Source: Nitrospirota bacterium (GTDB lineage: Bacteria; Nitrospirota; Thermodesulfovibrionia; Thermodesulfovibrionales; UBA6898). From it: a stretch of 64,000 nt of DNA. This document shows, in pieces, positions 45,272 to 54,247 of this stretch. Both the position numbers and the translations under genes were made by a program. Location: positions 23,994-87,993 of the forward strand of contig JACRLQ010000007.1 of the NCBI GenBank assembly GCA_016215155.1. Direction: 5' to 3'. The stretch's first letter is position 1. Each line of letters opens with the position of its first letter. The notes beneath the pieces were generated by a model. The model was not told the origin of the DNA. It did no database searches and saw only the letters and a list, made by a program, of their open reading frames with translations.

Positions 45272-45383
45272 TGAGGACTCCTTAATTTTATTTTGTGTCG
45301 CAAATATCCGTACGACGCTTTTATTATAAAGCAATCGGCCACAATTCTACTATTTTTCCAAGGGGGTTCCTCTATAATAAGAG

Positions 45384-46565
45384 ATGGATAAAAATAAAAT
45401 TGTGGTCACCTGTCCCAAAGGCCTCACCCCGTTTCTCCGGGGTGAGATACTTGATCTCTCACTGCCGGTGCTGGGCGAGTCTGTTGCGGGAATTACGACG
45501 GAAGGCGGCATGAACGACGCGATGAGGCTTAATTTTCATCTGCGCACGGGCCACAGGGTGCTGCTGCTGCTCAGGGAGTTTTATGCGTCCTCTCCGGAGG
45601 ACCTTTATCGTGAGACCGCGTCCATAAGATGGGAAGATTATATCGACGACAATGGGTATATCTCCGTGACATCAAGCGTGTCGACTCCCAGCATCAAGGA
45701 CACCCGGTACGCGAACGTTAAGTGCAAGGACGCGATCGTCGACCGTCTTTTGGCCGTATGCGGCAGAAGGCCGGATTCAGGCCCCGACAGGGACAGGACC
45801 GTGATATATCTCTATTGGAAGGATTCCCGCTGTGCGATATATCTGGATACCTCGGGCGAGCCTCTGTCGAAACGCGGATACAGAAAACTCCCGTTCAGGG
45901 CCCCGATGCAGGAGACCCTTGCCGCTGCCGTGGTCATGGCCACCGGCTGGAGCGGTGAGGGGTCGTTTATCAATCCGATGTGCGGAAGCGGGACCCTGGC
46001 GATCGAGGCGGCCCTGATTGCCCTTAACCGTCCGCCGGGTCTTTTGAGGTCGAACTTCGGATTCATGCATATAAAAGGTTATAACAAGGCGGAATGGGAC
46101 GGGATACGAGCGTCGGCCAAAGCGCGTCCTTCAGGGAAACTCGCCGGCAGAATAATTGCCACCGATATCAATCCCGAGGCAATCGAGGCGGCCGGAAAGA
46201 ATGCCGACACTGCCGGAGTAAAACAGTATCTGGAGTTCGGGACTTCCGATTTTTCGGAGACCGTGGTCCCTGAGGGAGGAGGGGTAGTCGTCCTTAACCC
46301 CGGGTATGGAGAGCGGATGGGCGATATCGACACACTGGCGTCCGTGTACGGAGGGATTGGAGATTTCTTCAAGAAAAAATGTAAGGGATACAGAGGGTTC
46401 ATATTTACAGGAAACCCGGAGCTTGCAAAAAAAGTAGGTCTTAGGGCAAAAAAAAGGACGGTTTTCTTCAATGGTGAGATCGAGTGCAGACTGCTGGAGT
46501 ATGAGCTCTATGAGGGAAGCCGTGATCCGAGGGGTCCGCGGCCGGACCAGGCGAAGTCAGACTAA
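45384..46565 (+). CDS. THUMP-domain RNA methyltransferase (RlmL/YpsC type)
   Basis: 393 residues. The N-terminal ferredoxin-like/THUMP region (~1-155) is followed by the methyltransferase domain. It has RAPMQETLAAAVVMATGW, the SAM motif NPMCGSGTLAIEAA, and the catalytic motif VLNPGYGERMG, where the usual NPPY is NPGY. These enzymes methylate N2 of guanosine in 23S rRNA or tRNA. The NPGY variant is conservative since NPxY is the family requirement. Start ATG 45384 has only a weak upstream purine stretch. Confidence 0.9.
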   Translation: MDKNKIVVTCPKGLTPFLRGEILDLSLPVLGESVAGITTEGGMNDAMRLNFHLRTGHRVLLLLREFYASSPEDLYRETASIRWEDYIDDNGYISVTSSVSTPSIKDTRYANVKCKDAIVDRLLAVCGRRPDSGPDRDRTVIYLYWKDSRCAIYLDTSGEPLSKRGYRKLPFRAPMQETLAAAVVMATGWSGEGSFINPMCGSGTLAIEAALIALNRPPGLLRSNFGFMHIKGYNKAEWDGIRASAKARPSGKLAGRIIATDINPEAIEAAGKNADTAGVKQYLEFGTSDFSETVVPEGGGVVVLNPGYGERMGDIDTLASVYGGIGDFFKKKCKGYRGFIFTGNPELAKKVGLRAKKRTVFFNGEIECRLLEYELYEGSRDPRGPRPDQAKSD

Positions 46566-46582
46566 ACTATCTTTCGGAAGGA

Positions 46583-48418
46583 ATGACTATGACAAAAAGA
46601 CCGGATAAAGGCGGAGCAGCACATAAGGGACCAAAGTGGGACCTTACCCCCTTGTTCAATGCCGACGATGACCCCAGGATAGAAGAAAAGACCCTGGAGG
46701 TCGAAAAAAGAAACCGCGCGTTCATAAACAGATGGAGTAAAAGGACCGATTACCTTAAAGACCCGGCGGTCCTCCTGAAGGCCTTGTCGGAGTATGAGGG
46801 GCTGAAAAGGGCCTGCGGGTCGGACGGGGACGCCGGGTATTATTTCTGGCTTAGGACCCAGCAGGACATGAATGATCCCGCCCTCAAGGCCCGGTTCAAC
46901 AGGATCGAGGATTTCAGCAGGAAGATCGAAAATGACCTCCAGTTTTTTTCTCTCCGCATCGCTAAGATAAAGGCGGCCGATCAAAAAAAGTTTCTCGCCC
47001 ACAGGGGGCTTGCTCCCTACAGGCATTTTCTCGAAAGGATATTCGCCGAATCGAAATATCTCCTTACGGAGCCGGAAGAAAAAATTCTTAATTTAAAGAC
47101 ATCCACTTCTCATTCCAACTGGGTCAGGATGACGTCCGGCTTTCTCTCCAAAGAGGAGAGAAAGGTGCTGCTCGAAGACGGCGGCCGGGGGATGAAGACG
47201 CTTTCTGAAATTGCCAGCCTGGTGAACAATAAAGACAGAAAGATCAGGGACGCGGCGGCAGCGGCCTTTAACGGCATCCTTGAAAAATATGTCGATGTGG
47301 CCGAGGCCGAGATCAATTCGGTCCTGGCGAATAAAAAAGTCGATGACGAACTGAGGCGTCTCCCCCGGCCTGACCTGGCCAGACATATCAGCGACGATAT
47401 CGACAGTAACGTCGTCGACACGTTGATCGATACGGTTTCCCGAAGGTTTTCGATCTCTTCGGAGTATTACCGCCTTAAAGCGGGTCTTATGAAGGTAAAG
47501 AGACTCAGGTATCATGAAAGAAACGTCGAATACGGCAGCATCACGCGCAAGTATCCGTTTCAGGACGCCTCGAGGCTCGTACTGAAGGTGATGAGGGGCC
47601 TGGACCCCGCATTCTCAGCAATTTATCGTAGTTTTGTCGAAAACGGTCAGATGGACGTCTATCCCAGGAAGGGCAAGGGCAGCGGCGCCTTCTGTGTCCA
47701 CCATCTTATTTCTCAGCCTACCTATATCCTTCTTAACCATACGGACACACTCCACGATGTGCTTACGATCGCGCATGAGGCGGGGCACGGCATTAATAAC
47801 GAGCTTATACGTCAGAGACAGAACTCGCTTAATTTCGGCACCCCGACCTCCACGGCCGAGGTGGCCAGCACCTTCATGGAGGATTTTGTGCTGAAGGAGA
47901 TACTGAGGGGATCGGACGACGAACTGAGACTGTCCGTCCAGATGATGAAGCTCAATGACGACATCTCCACGATATTCAGGCAGGTCGCCTGTTACAGGTT
48001 TGAGCAGGAGCTTCACGCCGATTTCAGGGCGAAGGGGTATCTGTCGAAGGAAGAGATCGGACGCCTTTTTAAAAAACATATGTCGGCGTATATGGGCGAC
48101 CATGTGGAACAGTCCAAAGGCTCTGAATACTGGTGGGTCTACTGGGGCCATATAAGGTCATTTTTTTATGTGTACTCATACGCAAGCGGACTTCTCATAT
48201 CAAAATCTCTGCAGAGGTCCGTGCAGCAGGACGCCTCTTTTATCGTAAAGGTCCGTGAATTTTTGTCCGCGGGCCTGTCTGATTCGCCGGGGAACATATT
48301 CCTCAGGCTGGGCATAGATATATCCGACGGCGGGTTCTGGGACAGGGGGCTGGATGAGGTCGAGTCGCTCCTTGGGGAAACGACGGCGCTAGCTAAAAAA
48401 CTTGGAAAGTTAAGCTGA
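46583..48418 (+). CDS. pepF: Oligoendopeptidase F-like M3 metallopeptidase
   Basis: 611 residues, the usual PepF length. The zinc motif HEAGH is at 398-402, with the third ligand Glu in TSTAEVASTFMEDFVL about 25 residues later. The N-terminal PepF domain (helical, ~25-200) and C-terminal helical lobe are complete. It cleaves short peptides in the cytoplasm. CGGAAGG precedes ATG 46583. Confidence 0.94.
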   Translation: MTMTKRPDKGGAAHKGPKWDLTPLFNADDDPRIEEKTLEVEKRNRAFINRWSKRTDYLKDPAVLLKALSEYEGLKRACGSDGDAGYYFWLRTQQDMNDPALKARFNRIEDFSRKIENDLQFFSLRIAKIKAADQKKFLAHRGLAPYRHFLERIFAESKYLLTEPEEKILNLKTSTSHSNWVRMTSGFLSKEERKVLLEDGGRGMKTLSEIASLVNNKDRKIRDAAAAAFNGILEKYVDVAEAEINSVLANKKVDDELRRLPRPDLARHISDDIDSNVVDTLIDTVSRRFSISSEYYRLKAGLMKVKRLRYHERNVEYGSITRKYPFQDASRLVLKVMRGLDPAFSAIYRSFVENGQMDVYPRKGKGSGAFCVHHLISQPTYILLNHTDTLHDVLTIAHEAGHGINNELIRQRQNSLNFGTPTSTAEVASTFMEDFVLKEILRGSDDELRLSVQMMKLNDDISTIFRQVACYRFEQELHADFRAKGYLSKEEIGRLFKKHMSAYMGDHVEQSKGSEYWWVYWGHIRSFFYVYSYASGLLISKSLQRSVQQDASFIVKVREFLSAGLSDSPGNIFLRLGIDISDGGFWDRGLDEVESLLGETTALAKKLGKLS

Positions 48419-48474
48419 ACCCGGTTAGGAATATACGCGCCGCATTCAGAGGGGTGAGACCGGTTAAAGGGCGG

Positions 48475-49134
48475 TCATTTCTTTCCGGACAACATATTGC
48501 CGAAAACCCTGTGGTGCTCGCTGATCAGAAACAGCACCTCGTCAGGGCTCTCCACAATCGAAAACAGCGCAAAATCTTCATTGAAAATAGTGCCTGCCGG
48601 CACCAGGGAGTTCTTCATCCAGTCTATCAGTCCCTTCCAGTAGTCCGGGCCGTAAAGGATTATGGGGAAAGGTTTAATGCGCTTCGTCTGGGCGAGTGTC
48701 AGGGCCTCGAAGAGTTCGTCCATCGTCCCGAACCCCCCCGGGAAGATGACATAAGCCATCGCGTATTTGATGAACATAAGTTTGCGCACGAAGAAATATC
48801 TGAAGTGAAGGCTGATGTCCTGATGTTTGTTCGATACCTGTTCCGTGGGCAGTTCGATATTCAGCCCGACTGAATGGGCCTTACCCACCTTCGCTCCCTC
48901 GTTGGCCCCTTCCATAATACCCGGACCGCCGCCCGTGATCACCGCGAACCCGGCGTCCGCAAGCATTTTAGCCACGGTTTTGGCGTCTTTGTAATACTGA
49001 TTGTCGGCATGGAGGCGTGAGCTTCCGAATATCGATACCGCCGGCCCGAGGTCGTTGAGGGTCTCGAAACCTTCCACGAGTTCGGACTGTATCCTGAATA
49101 CCCGCCATGTTTCGGATGTCTTTAGGTCTTCCAT
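48475..49134 (-). CDS. LOG family (TIGR00730) phosphoribohydrolase-like protein
   Basis: 219 residues of the 'lysine decarboxylase-like' Rossmann family. The signature GGGPGIMEGANEGA and PGGFGTMDELFEALTL (PGGxGTxxE) are complete. Relatives release a base from nucleoside 5'-monophosphates. The physiological substrate in this bacterium is unknown. It is convergent with pepF across a 56-base gap without a clear terminator. Confidence 0.92.
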   Translation of the reverse strand: MEDLKTSETWRVFRIQSELVEGFETLNDLGPAVSIFGSSRLHADNQYYKDAKTVAKMLADAGFAVITGGGPGIMEGANEGAKVGKAHSVGLNIELPTEQVSNKHQDISLHFRYFFVRKLMFIKYAMAYVIFPGGFGTMDELFEALTLAQTKRIKPFPIILYGPDYWKGLIDWMKNSLVPAGTIFNEDFALFSIVESPDEVLFLISEHHRVFGNMLSGKK

Positions 49135-49212
49135 ATACGTTAGATAATACTAAAGATGGCGAATTAAGGCAAGACTTGCTTCAAGCTGTCCGTTACTTAA
49201 ACTAAAATATGC

Positions 49213-49241
49213 TTGACAATAGTCTATCTCCTTAATATAAT
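49213..49241 (+). promoter_or_regulatory. Consensus sigma-70 promoter for ihfA
   Basis: Perfect TTGACA (49213-49218), 17-bp spacer, perfect TATAAT (49236-49241). The start would be near 49248, about 30 bases before the ihfA ATG. It is the strongest promoter in the window. Confidence 0.85.
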
Positions 49242-49277
49242 TAAAAAAATCAATTAATCACGTTAGGAGCGATGCCG

Positions 49278-49562
49278 ATGACAAAAGCTGATATCGTTGA
49301 CACAATATTCGAGAAAGTCGGATTATCAAAGAAAGAGGCCCAGGATATTGTTGAGATACTGTTTAACGTCATGAAGCAGACCTTTGTCGAAGGCGAGTCC
49401 ATAAAGATATCCGGGTTCGGCACCTTTAATGTCAGAAAGAAGCTGGCGCGGAGGGGGAGAAACCCAAAGACCGGCCAGGACCTCGAAATTACGCCCAGAC
49501 GCGTAATAACGTTCAGGGTGAGCAACCAACTCAAGACGGAGATAGAGAAGCTGGATGCATAA
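49278..49562 (+). CDS. ihfA: Integration host factor alpha subunit (HU/IHF family)
   Basis: 94 residues. MTKADIVDTIFEKVGLSKKE is the typical IhfA start, and FGTFNVRKKLARRGRNPKTG carries the DNA-bending arm with the intercalating Pro. It binds and bends DNA, including at sigma-54 promoters such as the one at 551. I choose ATG 49278 because AGGAG (49265-49269) is 8 bases upstream; ATG 49272 would leave only 2. The stop overlaps the next start by 8 bases. Confidence 0.92.
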   Translation: MTKADIVDTIFEKVGLSKKEAQDIVEILFNVMKQTFVEGESIKISGFGTFNVRKKLARRGRNPKTGQDLEITPRRVITFRVSNQLKTEIEKLDA

Positions 49563-49950
49563 TCACGCGGTCAAAGAGGTAAGACCCTCTCTGCCTCTGC
49601 CTGACAAACTGTTTTATAAGATAGGCGAGGTCAGCAGGATAACAGCAATTGAGCCGTATGTGTTAAGATATTGGGAAACGGAATTCCCCTTTCTGAAGCC
49701 CCGGAAGAACAAGTCCGGCCAGAGGGTTTACACGAGGAAGGAACTGGAACTCATAATTCAGGTCAAAACCATGCTTTATCAGGAAAGATATACTATAGAA
49801 GGAGTAAGAAAAAGGTTCAGCGAGGACGGTATCAGGCGCGGTGAAGTCAGGACGCGCTCTGAGGGCAGACTAAAGTCTCCACGGTCTCATGCGGAAACGA
49901 TCGGTTTTATAAAGAAAAAGCTTCAGGACATCCTGCTTCAGACCAGATAA
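49555..49950 (+). CDS. MerR family transcriptional regulator
   Basis: 131 residues with an N-terminal winged helix ([20 protein letters not shown], then [17 protein letters not shown]) and a short C-terminal helix, no Cys ligand cluster. Small MerR proteins directly after ihfA and before tRNA-Pro are common in this kind of genome. Target and inducer are unknown. It is coupled to ihfA by overlap. Confidence 0.9.
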   Translation: MHNHAVKEVRPSLPLPDKLFYKIGEVSRITAIEPYVLRYWETEFPFLKPRKNKSGQRVYTRKELELIIQVKTMLYQERYTIEGVRKRFSEDGIRRGEVRTRSEGRLKSPRSHAETIGFIKKKLQDILLQTR

Positions 49951-49951
49951 T

Positions 49952-50028
49952 CGGGGCGTAGCGCAGCCTGGTAGCGCACTCGCTTGGGGTGCGAGTGGTC
50001 GAGTGTTCAAATCACTTCGCCCCGACCA
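49952..50028 (+). tRNA. tRNA-Pro (anticodon GGG)
   Basis: A complete cloverleaf: acceptor CGGGGCG/CGCCCCG, D arm with GCGC stems, anticodon stem CTCGC/GCGAG with loop TTGGGGT (anticodon GGG), T arm GAGTG-TTCAAAT-CACTT, and an encoded CCA end. It reads CCC and CCU proline codons. It begins 2 bases after the MerR gene. Confidence 0.97.
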
Positions 50029-50030
50029 AT

Positions 50031-50073
50031 AAAATCAAGGACTTACAGAGCATTGTAGGTCCTTGATTTTTTT
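50031..50073 (+). terminator. Intrinsic terminator of the ihfA-merR-tRNA unit
   Basis: AAAATCAAGGACTTACA pairs with TGTAGGTCCTTGATTTT (one T-G wobble, 17 bp) around GAGCAT, followed by T-run. The rest of the gap to 50325 holds a promoter-like sequence and no credible gene. Confidence 0.92.
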
Positions 50074-50130
50074 ATGTCGTGAAAGGGGTGCGGCATTATG
50101 GCGACACACGGCTGGTAACCCAAACATGTA

Positions 50131-50160
50131 TTGACAACGCCCTTAATTGGGTGATAGCAT
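50131..50160 (+). promoter_or_regulatory. Promoter-like sequence before the PAS-LuxR gene
   Basis: Perfect TTGACA (50131-50136), 18-bp spacer, TAGCAT (50155-50160, four of six). It would leave a leader of about 160 bases before the next gene. Confidence 0.45.
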
Positions 50161-50325
50161 GTAACCATATATGCAGTCGGTGTTTTTTGCATTTCGCGGG
50201 AGGGCAGTGATATCTGTGGGACCAAAAAAACTCAGTCAGTCGTTTTATTGCCTTCAAACCAATTATTCCTTTTCCGCGTGCATGCCGGTCAAAATTAGCC
50301 TGTCTCTCCGTCACCGGGTCTTGGG

Positions 50326-51594
50326 ATGCTTTATGATGGCAGGTCAAACAGGCGGCTTATGGCGGAAATGTCCGGGATGAGACGACGTCTGGCCGAATCC
50401 GAAGGACCGGGGATGATTCCGGGAGAGTGCGCCGATTCCGCGAAAGAGGGTCACGAAAGACTGACTTCGGTACTCGACAGTATGAATGAGGTGGTCTACG
50501 TGGCTGATATGACGACCCACGAAATCCTGTACGCTAACAAGGCCGCTTATGACGTTTTCGGAGACCTGCCCGGCAGGATCTGCTGGCAAACGCTCCAGAC
50601 AGGAAAGTCAGGCCCCTGTGCCTTTTGCACCAACGATAAACTGGTGGATGCCGATGGCAACCCTTCCGGTGTTTATGTCTGGGAATTCCAGAACACCCGT
50701 ACCGGACTCTGGTACTCGGTCCGTGACAAGGCGATCAAATGGCTCGACGGCCGGATTGTCCGGCTTGAAATTGCCGCTGACATTACCGCACAAAAGCGCA
50801 CCGAAGAGTCCTTGCGGAAGAGCGAGGCCCTTCTGCGCGCTATGGGGAAGATGGCAAAAGTAGGCGGCTGGGAATTCGATGTCGCAACACTTAAGCAGGT
50901 CTGGACGGAAGAGATCTATGAGATCACGGAGGTTGGCCCGGACTATGAACCGACTGTGAGCAAAAGCATCGCTTTTTATGCGAACGAGGCCAGGCCGGCT
51001 GTCGCACAGGCAGTGCAGAGGGCGATTGACAAGGGCGAGCCGTTCGATCTAGTAGTGCCTCTCATCACTGCCAAGGGGAACCGCCGTTGGGTCCACGCTA
51101 TCGGAGAGGCGCAACAGAGCAACGGGAAGACGACGAAAGTATTCGGGACCTTTCAGGACGTCACCGACCGCAAAATGGTAGAGGTCAATCTGGAGGAAAA
51201 GAATGCGGCTCTCAGGGAAGTTTTTGCGCAGCTTGAGATAGAAAAAAATAATTTACACGCAAATCTCAAAGCCAATATAGAAAGGCTTATAATGCCCACA
51301 CTAAAAATACTCCATTCCAGGAAGATCTTCCCCGAATATATAAATTTGCTTCAGCGCAACATAGAAGAGATTGCCCATTCATTTGGCGTGAAGATATCAA
51401 AGCCTGGTTTAAACCTGAGCCCTAAAGAGATTGAAATCTGCGCTTTGATAAATAAAGGTTATACAAACAAGGAAATCTCGGATTTTTTGAATAGCTCAGT
51501 GCAAACAGTAGAAAAGCACCGCAAGAATGTCAGGAAAAAAATGGGCATTACCCACAAAAAGATAAATCTGAGAACCTACCTGCAGCACCTGTAA
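50326..51594 (+). CDS. PAS-PAS-LuxR transcriptional regulator
   Basis: About 422 residues. PAS domain 1 (~45-165) contains a CAFC pair (SGPCAFCTNDK) seen in PAS domains of this type. PAS domain 2 (~165-285) is followed by a coiled coil (~285-340) and a LuxR/GerE helix-turn-helix (LSPKEIEICALINKGYTNKE). It should bind DNA in response to a ligand or redox signal. Start ATG 50326 or ATG 50359; neither has a strong ribosome binding site. It lies directly upstream of kaiC, separated by 195 bases that carry a tandem operator-like repeat, so it may regulate that cluster (inference). Confidence 0.85.
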   Translation: MLYDGRSNRRLMAEMSGMRRRLAESEGPGMIPGECADSAKEGHERLTSVLDSMNEVVYVADMTTHEILYANKAAYDVFGDLPGRICWQTLQTGKSGPCAFCTNDKLVDADGNPSGVYVWEFQNTRTGLWYSVRDKAIKWLDGRIVRLEIAADITAQKRTEESLRKSEALLRAMGKMAKVGGWEFDVATLKQVWTEEIYEITEVGPDYEPTVSKSIAFYANEARPAVAQAVQRAIDKGEPFDLVVPLITAKGNRRWVHAIGEAQQSNGKTTKVFGTFQDVTDRKMVEVNLEEKNAALREVFAQLEIEKNNLHANLKANIERLIMPTLKILHSRKIFPEYINLLQRNIEEIAHSFGVKISKPGLNLSPKEIEICALINKGYTNKEISDFLNSSVQTVEKHRKNVRKKMGITHKKINLRTYLQHL

Positions 51595-51625
51595 AATAAA
51601 GCTAATTCATCTACTCCACCATTTT

Positions 51626-51662
51626 ATAATGGGTACAGTATATACCCATTATATACCCAGTA
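51626..51662. promoter_or_regulatory. Tandem operator-like repeat upstream of kaiC
   Basis: ATAATGGGTA (51626-51635) and TACCCATTAT (51643-51652) are a perfect 10-bp inverted repeat. TATACCCATTA and TATACCCAGTA (51641-51662) are tandem 11-bp direct repeats, one helical turn apart. The position, ~130 bases before kaiC and just after the LuxR gene, fits a regulator-binding site. It could also be a weak terminator. Confidence 0.5.
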
Positions 51663-51789
51663 ATGGATCATTGCGGCTGGTAATCATAAGAGATAAATTT
51701 TAAATATGAGAAAACGGTGATTGATTTATTAATTTTACACTCATTCACATGAATGGCGGGGTTTCGCAAGACAAAAAGGGGGGGATGTT

Positions 51790-53550
51790 ATGCCAAAACA
51801 CAGTAAAGAAAAAGGACCGGCCGTGAGCGGCTTGAAGAAATGCCCCACCGGCATACAGGGCCTCGACGAGATTACACAAGGGGGATTACCAATGGGCCGA
51901 CCAACGCTTGTCTGCGGGAGCGCGGGCTGCGGCAAGACCCTGCTTGCGATGGAATTTCTGGTGCGCGGGGCTGTGCAGTTCAACGAGCCGGGCGTATTCA
52001 TCGCCTTTGAGGAGAATGCCGAAGAACTGTCAAAGAACGTCGCCTCCCTGGGCTTCGACCTCGATGACCTCGCAAGGAAAAAGAAGATCGTCGTCGATTA
52101 TGTGTACGTAGAGCGGAGCGAGATAGAGGAGACGGGCGAGTATGACCTCGAAGGGCTCTTTATCAGGCTTGATCATGCCATAAAATCAGTCGGCGCAAAG
52201 AGGGTGGTGCTGGACACCATTGAGTCCCTCTTCTCAGGACTGTCTAACCAGAACATCCTGCGCGCCGAACTCCGCCGCCTCTTCAGGTGGCTAAAGGAAA
52301 AGGGTGTCACCGCGATCATCACCGGAGAAAAAGGGGAAGGGACCCTTACCCGCCATGGGCTCGAAGAATACGTGGCGGATTGCGTCATCATGCTCGACCA
52401 CCGGGTGACTGAACAGATATCCACGCGCCGCCTGCGTGTTGTCAAATACCGGGGTTCTTTGCACGGCACAAACGAATACCCCTTTATTATAGATGAGACC
52501 GGATTTTCAGTCCTGCCTATAACCTCTGTTGGGCTAAACCACAAGGCGACTGATGAGCGGGTGCCGACCGGCATCCCGAGACTTGACGCGATGCTCGACG
52601 GCAAAGGCTATTACCGCGGCAGCAGCATACTTGTTACAGGCACGGCCGGCACAGGCAAGACAAGCTTGGCGTTGCACCTCGTCAACGAATCATGCAGACG
52701 TGGCGAGAGGTGCCTTTATCTGGCCTCTGAGGAGTCGGCCGCCCAGATTATCCGGAACGGGAAGTCCATAGGCATAGACCTCAGTCCCTGGGTGAAAAAA
52801 GGGCTTCTGCATTTTCATGTGGCGAGGCCGACGTATTCAGGCCTTGAGATGCAACTCGTCACCGCCAATAAGCTGATCAGGGAATTCCGGCCTGCCATCG
52901 CCGTTGTCGACCCGATAACGGGCCTGACGAACATCGGGACCGACTTGGAGATAAAGGCAATGCTGCTGAGACTGATCGACATGCTGAAGAACAGTTATAT
53001 CACCACTCTCTGTACGAGTCTCACCCATGGAGTCCATTCCCTGGAACAGACCGAGGTCGCGGTAACCTCCCTCATGGACACGTGGCTCCTTGTCCGGGAC
53101 CTCGAGTATAACGGCGAGCGCACCAGGGGGCTTTATGTGCTTAAGTCCAGGGGCATGGCGCATTCAAACCAGATACGGGAGTTCCTGATCACGGACAATG
53201 GAATAGACCTCACGGACGTGTACGTGGGCCAGGGGATGGTCCTTACAGGAGCGGCCAGGAAGGTCCGGGAAATGAAGGAAGAGGCGGAGGCCTCTGCCCG
53301 CAGAGAAGAGACCGAAAGGGTCAAGCGGGAGCTCGAGAGAAAACGGCTTATAATGGAGGCGAAGATAAATGAAATCCGCTCACAGTATGAGTCTGCCGAA
53401 GAGGAACTTCTGGCATGCCTGAAAGAGCTGGAGTTGAAGGAGAAGGGCCTCGCCTCTGATCGCGGCGTTATAGCGGACATGCGTAAGGCGGATGCCTCGA
53501 AAGATAAAAAGGAGACTGGAAAGAAACCGGACAGGAGGGAGAATAGATGA
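51790..53550 (+). CDS. kaiC: KaiC-family ATPase with C-terminal coiled coil
   Basis: 586 residues with tandem RecA-like domains, as in circadian KaiC. CI (~15-250) has Walker A GSAGCGKT (43-50) and catalytic FEENAEE. CII (~255-490) has Walker A GTAGTGKT (284-291) and EES. The segment corresponding to the KaiC phosphosites (ST before ITDT) reads VTSLMDTW, with T426 and S427 at the two positions, so autophosphorylation is plausible. The last ~90 residues are a charged coiled coil ([20 protein letters not shown]) where cyanobacterial KaiC has its A-loop and tail. GGGGG precedes the ATG. It overlaps kaiB by 4 bases. Confidence 0.92.
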   Translation: MPKHSKEKGPAVSGLKKCPTGIQGLDEITQGGLPMGRPTLVCGSAGCGKTLLAMEFLVRGAVQFNEPGVFIAFEENAEELSKNVASLGFDLDDLARKKKIVVDYVYVERSEIEETGEYDLEGLFIRLDHAIKSVGAKRVVLDTIESLFSGLSNQNILRAELRRLFRWLKEKGVTAIITGEKGEGTLTRHGLEEYVADCVIMLDHRVTEQISTRRLRVVKYRGSLHGTNEYPFIIDETGFSVLPITSVGLNHKATDERVPTGIPRLDAMLDGKGYYRGSSILVTGTAGTGKTSLALHLVNESCRRGERCLYLASEESAAQIIRNGKSIGIDLSPWVKKGLLHFHVARPTYSGLEMQLVTANKLIREFRPAIAVVDPITGLTNIGTDLEIKAMLLRLIDMLKNSYITTLCTSLTHGVHSLEQTEVAVTSLMDTWLLVRDLEYNGERTRGLYVLKSRGMAHSNQIREFLITDNGIDLTDVYVGQGMVLTGAARKVREMKEEAEASARREETERVKRELERKRLIMEAKINEIRSQYESAEEELLACLKELELKEKGLASDRGVIADMRKADASKDKKETGKKPDRRENR

Positions 53551-53882
53551 GGGTGACGGAAAAGACAACAGGAAAAACATTGGCGAAGCCCAATGCAAAA
53601 ACATCAGAAGTCTGGGACCTCAAACTCTATGTTGCCGGTCAGAGCCCCAGGTCCCTCACCGCTTTTGCCAACCTGAAGAAACTCTGCGAAGAGCATCTGA
53701 AGGGAAAATATCGGATTGAGGTGGTAGATCTTTTAAAAAACCCCCAGCTTGCAAAGGGAGACCAGATACTTGCGGTCCCCACACTGGTGAGGAAGCTGCC
53801 CGTGCCGATAAGGAAGATAATAGGCGACCTCTCCAATACCGAGCGGGTGCTGGTTGGGCTTGACCTGCGGCCCGGCGGCTGA
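53547..53882 (+). CDS. kaiB: KaiB-like protein, first copy
   Basis: 111 residues with the thioredoxin-like KaiB fold (~22-108). [20 protein letters not shown] and [20 protein letters not shown] are characteristic, followed by [20 protein letters not shown]. It should bind the CI ring of KaiC. A ~20-residue basic N-terminal extension is not typical. Overlaps kaiC (ATGA). Confidence 0.93.
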   Translation: MRVTEKTTGKTLAKPNAKTSEVWDLKLYVAGQSPRSLTAFANLKKLCEEHLKGKYRIEVVDLLKNPQLAKGDQILAVPTLVRKLPVPIRKIIGDLSNTERVLVGLDLRPGG

Positions 53883-53892
53883 GGGGTGGGAG

Positions 53893-54240
53893 ATGGCAAA
53901 GAAAAAAGCTGAAAGCAGCACAAAGGAGTTCGAGCAGGCGCTCAAGAAGTCCGGGGAGGAAAAGTATCTCCTGAAGCTTTACGTCACCGGGCTGACCCCT
54001 GCCTCGACAAGGGCGATCTCGAACATCAAAAAGATTTGCGAAGAGCACCTGAAGGGCCGCTATGAACTCGAGGTGATAGACATCTTCCAGCAGCCGGTGC
54101 TTGCCAAAGGAGAACAGATCATCGCTGCGCCGACTCTCATAAGAAAGCTGCCACTACCGCTACGCAAGTTCATCGGAGACATGTCTAACACCGAAAGAAT
54201 ACTGCTTGGGCTTGACCTGAGACCGAAGAAACAAAAATGA
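53893..54240 (+). CDS. kaiB: KaiB-like protein, second copy
   Basis: 115 residues, a diverged tandem paralog: [40 protein letters not shown], then [20 protein letters not shown]. The N-terminal ~28 residues ([20 protein letters not shown]) are a charged helix absent from copy 1. I start at ATG 53893; a longer frame from 53854 lies inside the preceding gene. Having two KaiB next to one KaiC implies specialised partners or competing states. Confidence 0.92.
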   Translation: MAKKKAESSTKEFEQALKKSGEEKYLLKLYVTGLTPASTRAISNIKKICEEHLKGRYELEVIDIFQQPVLAKGEQIIAAPTLIRKLPLPLRKFIGDMSNTERILLGLDLRPKKQK

Positions 54241-54247
54241 AAGCGCC

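Noticed and set aside
49952..50073. Attachment site of an integrated element at tRNA-Pro
   Set aside because: No integrase gene and no repeat of the tRNA 3' end was seen downstream; the following hairpin is a terminator.
50171..50380. 69-codon plus-strand frame before the PAS-LuxR gene
   Set aside because: No ribosome binding site, overlaps the next gene's start, and no recognisable features.
51752..51768. Sigma-54 promoter before kaiC (TGGCGGGGTTTCGC)
   Set aside because: The GG to GC spacing is 9 rather than 10, and the -12 element is poor.
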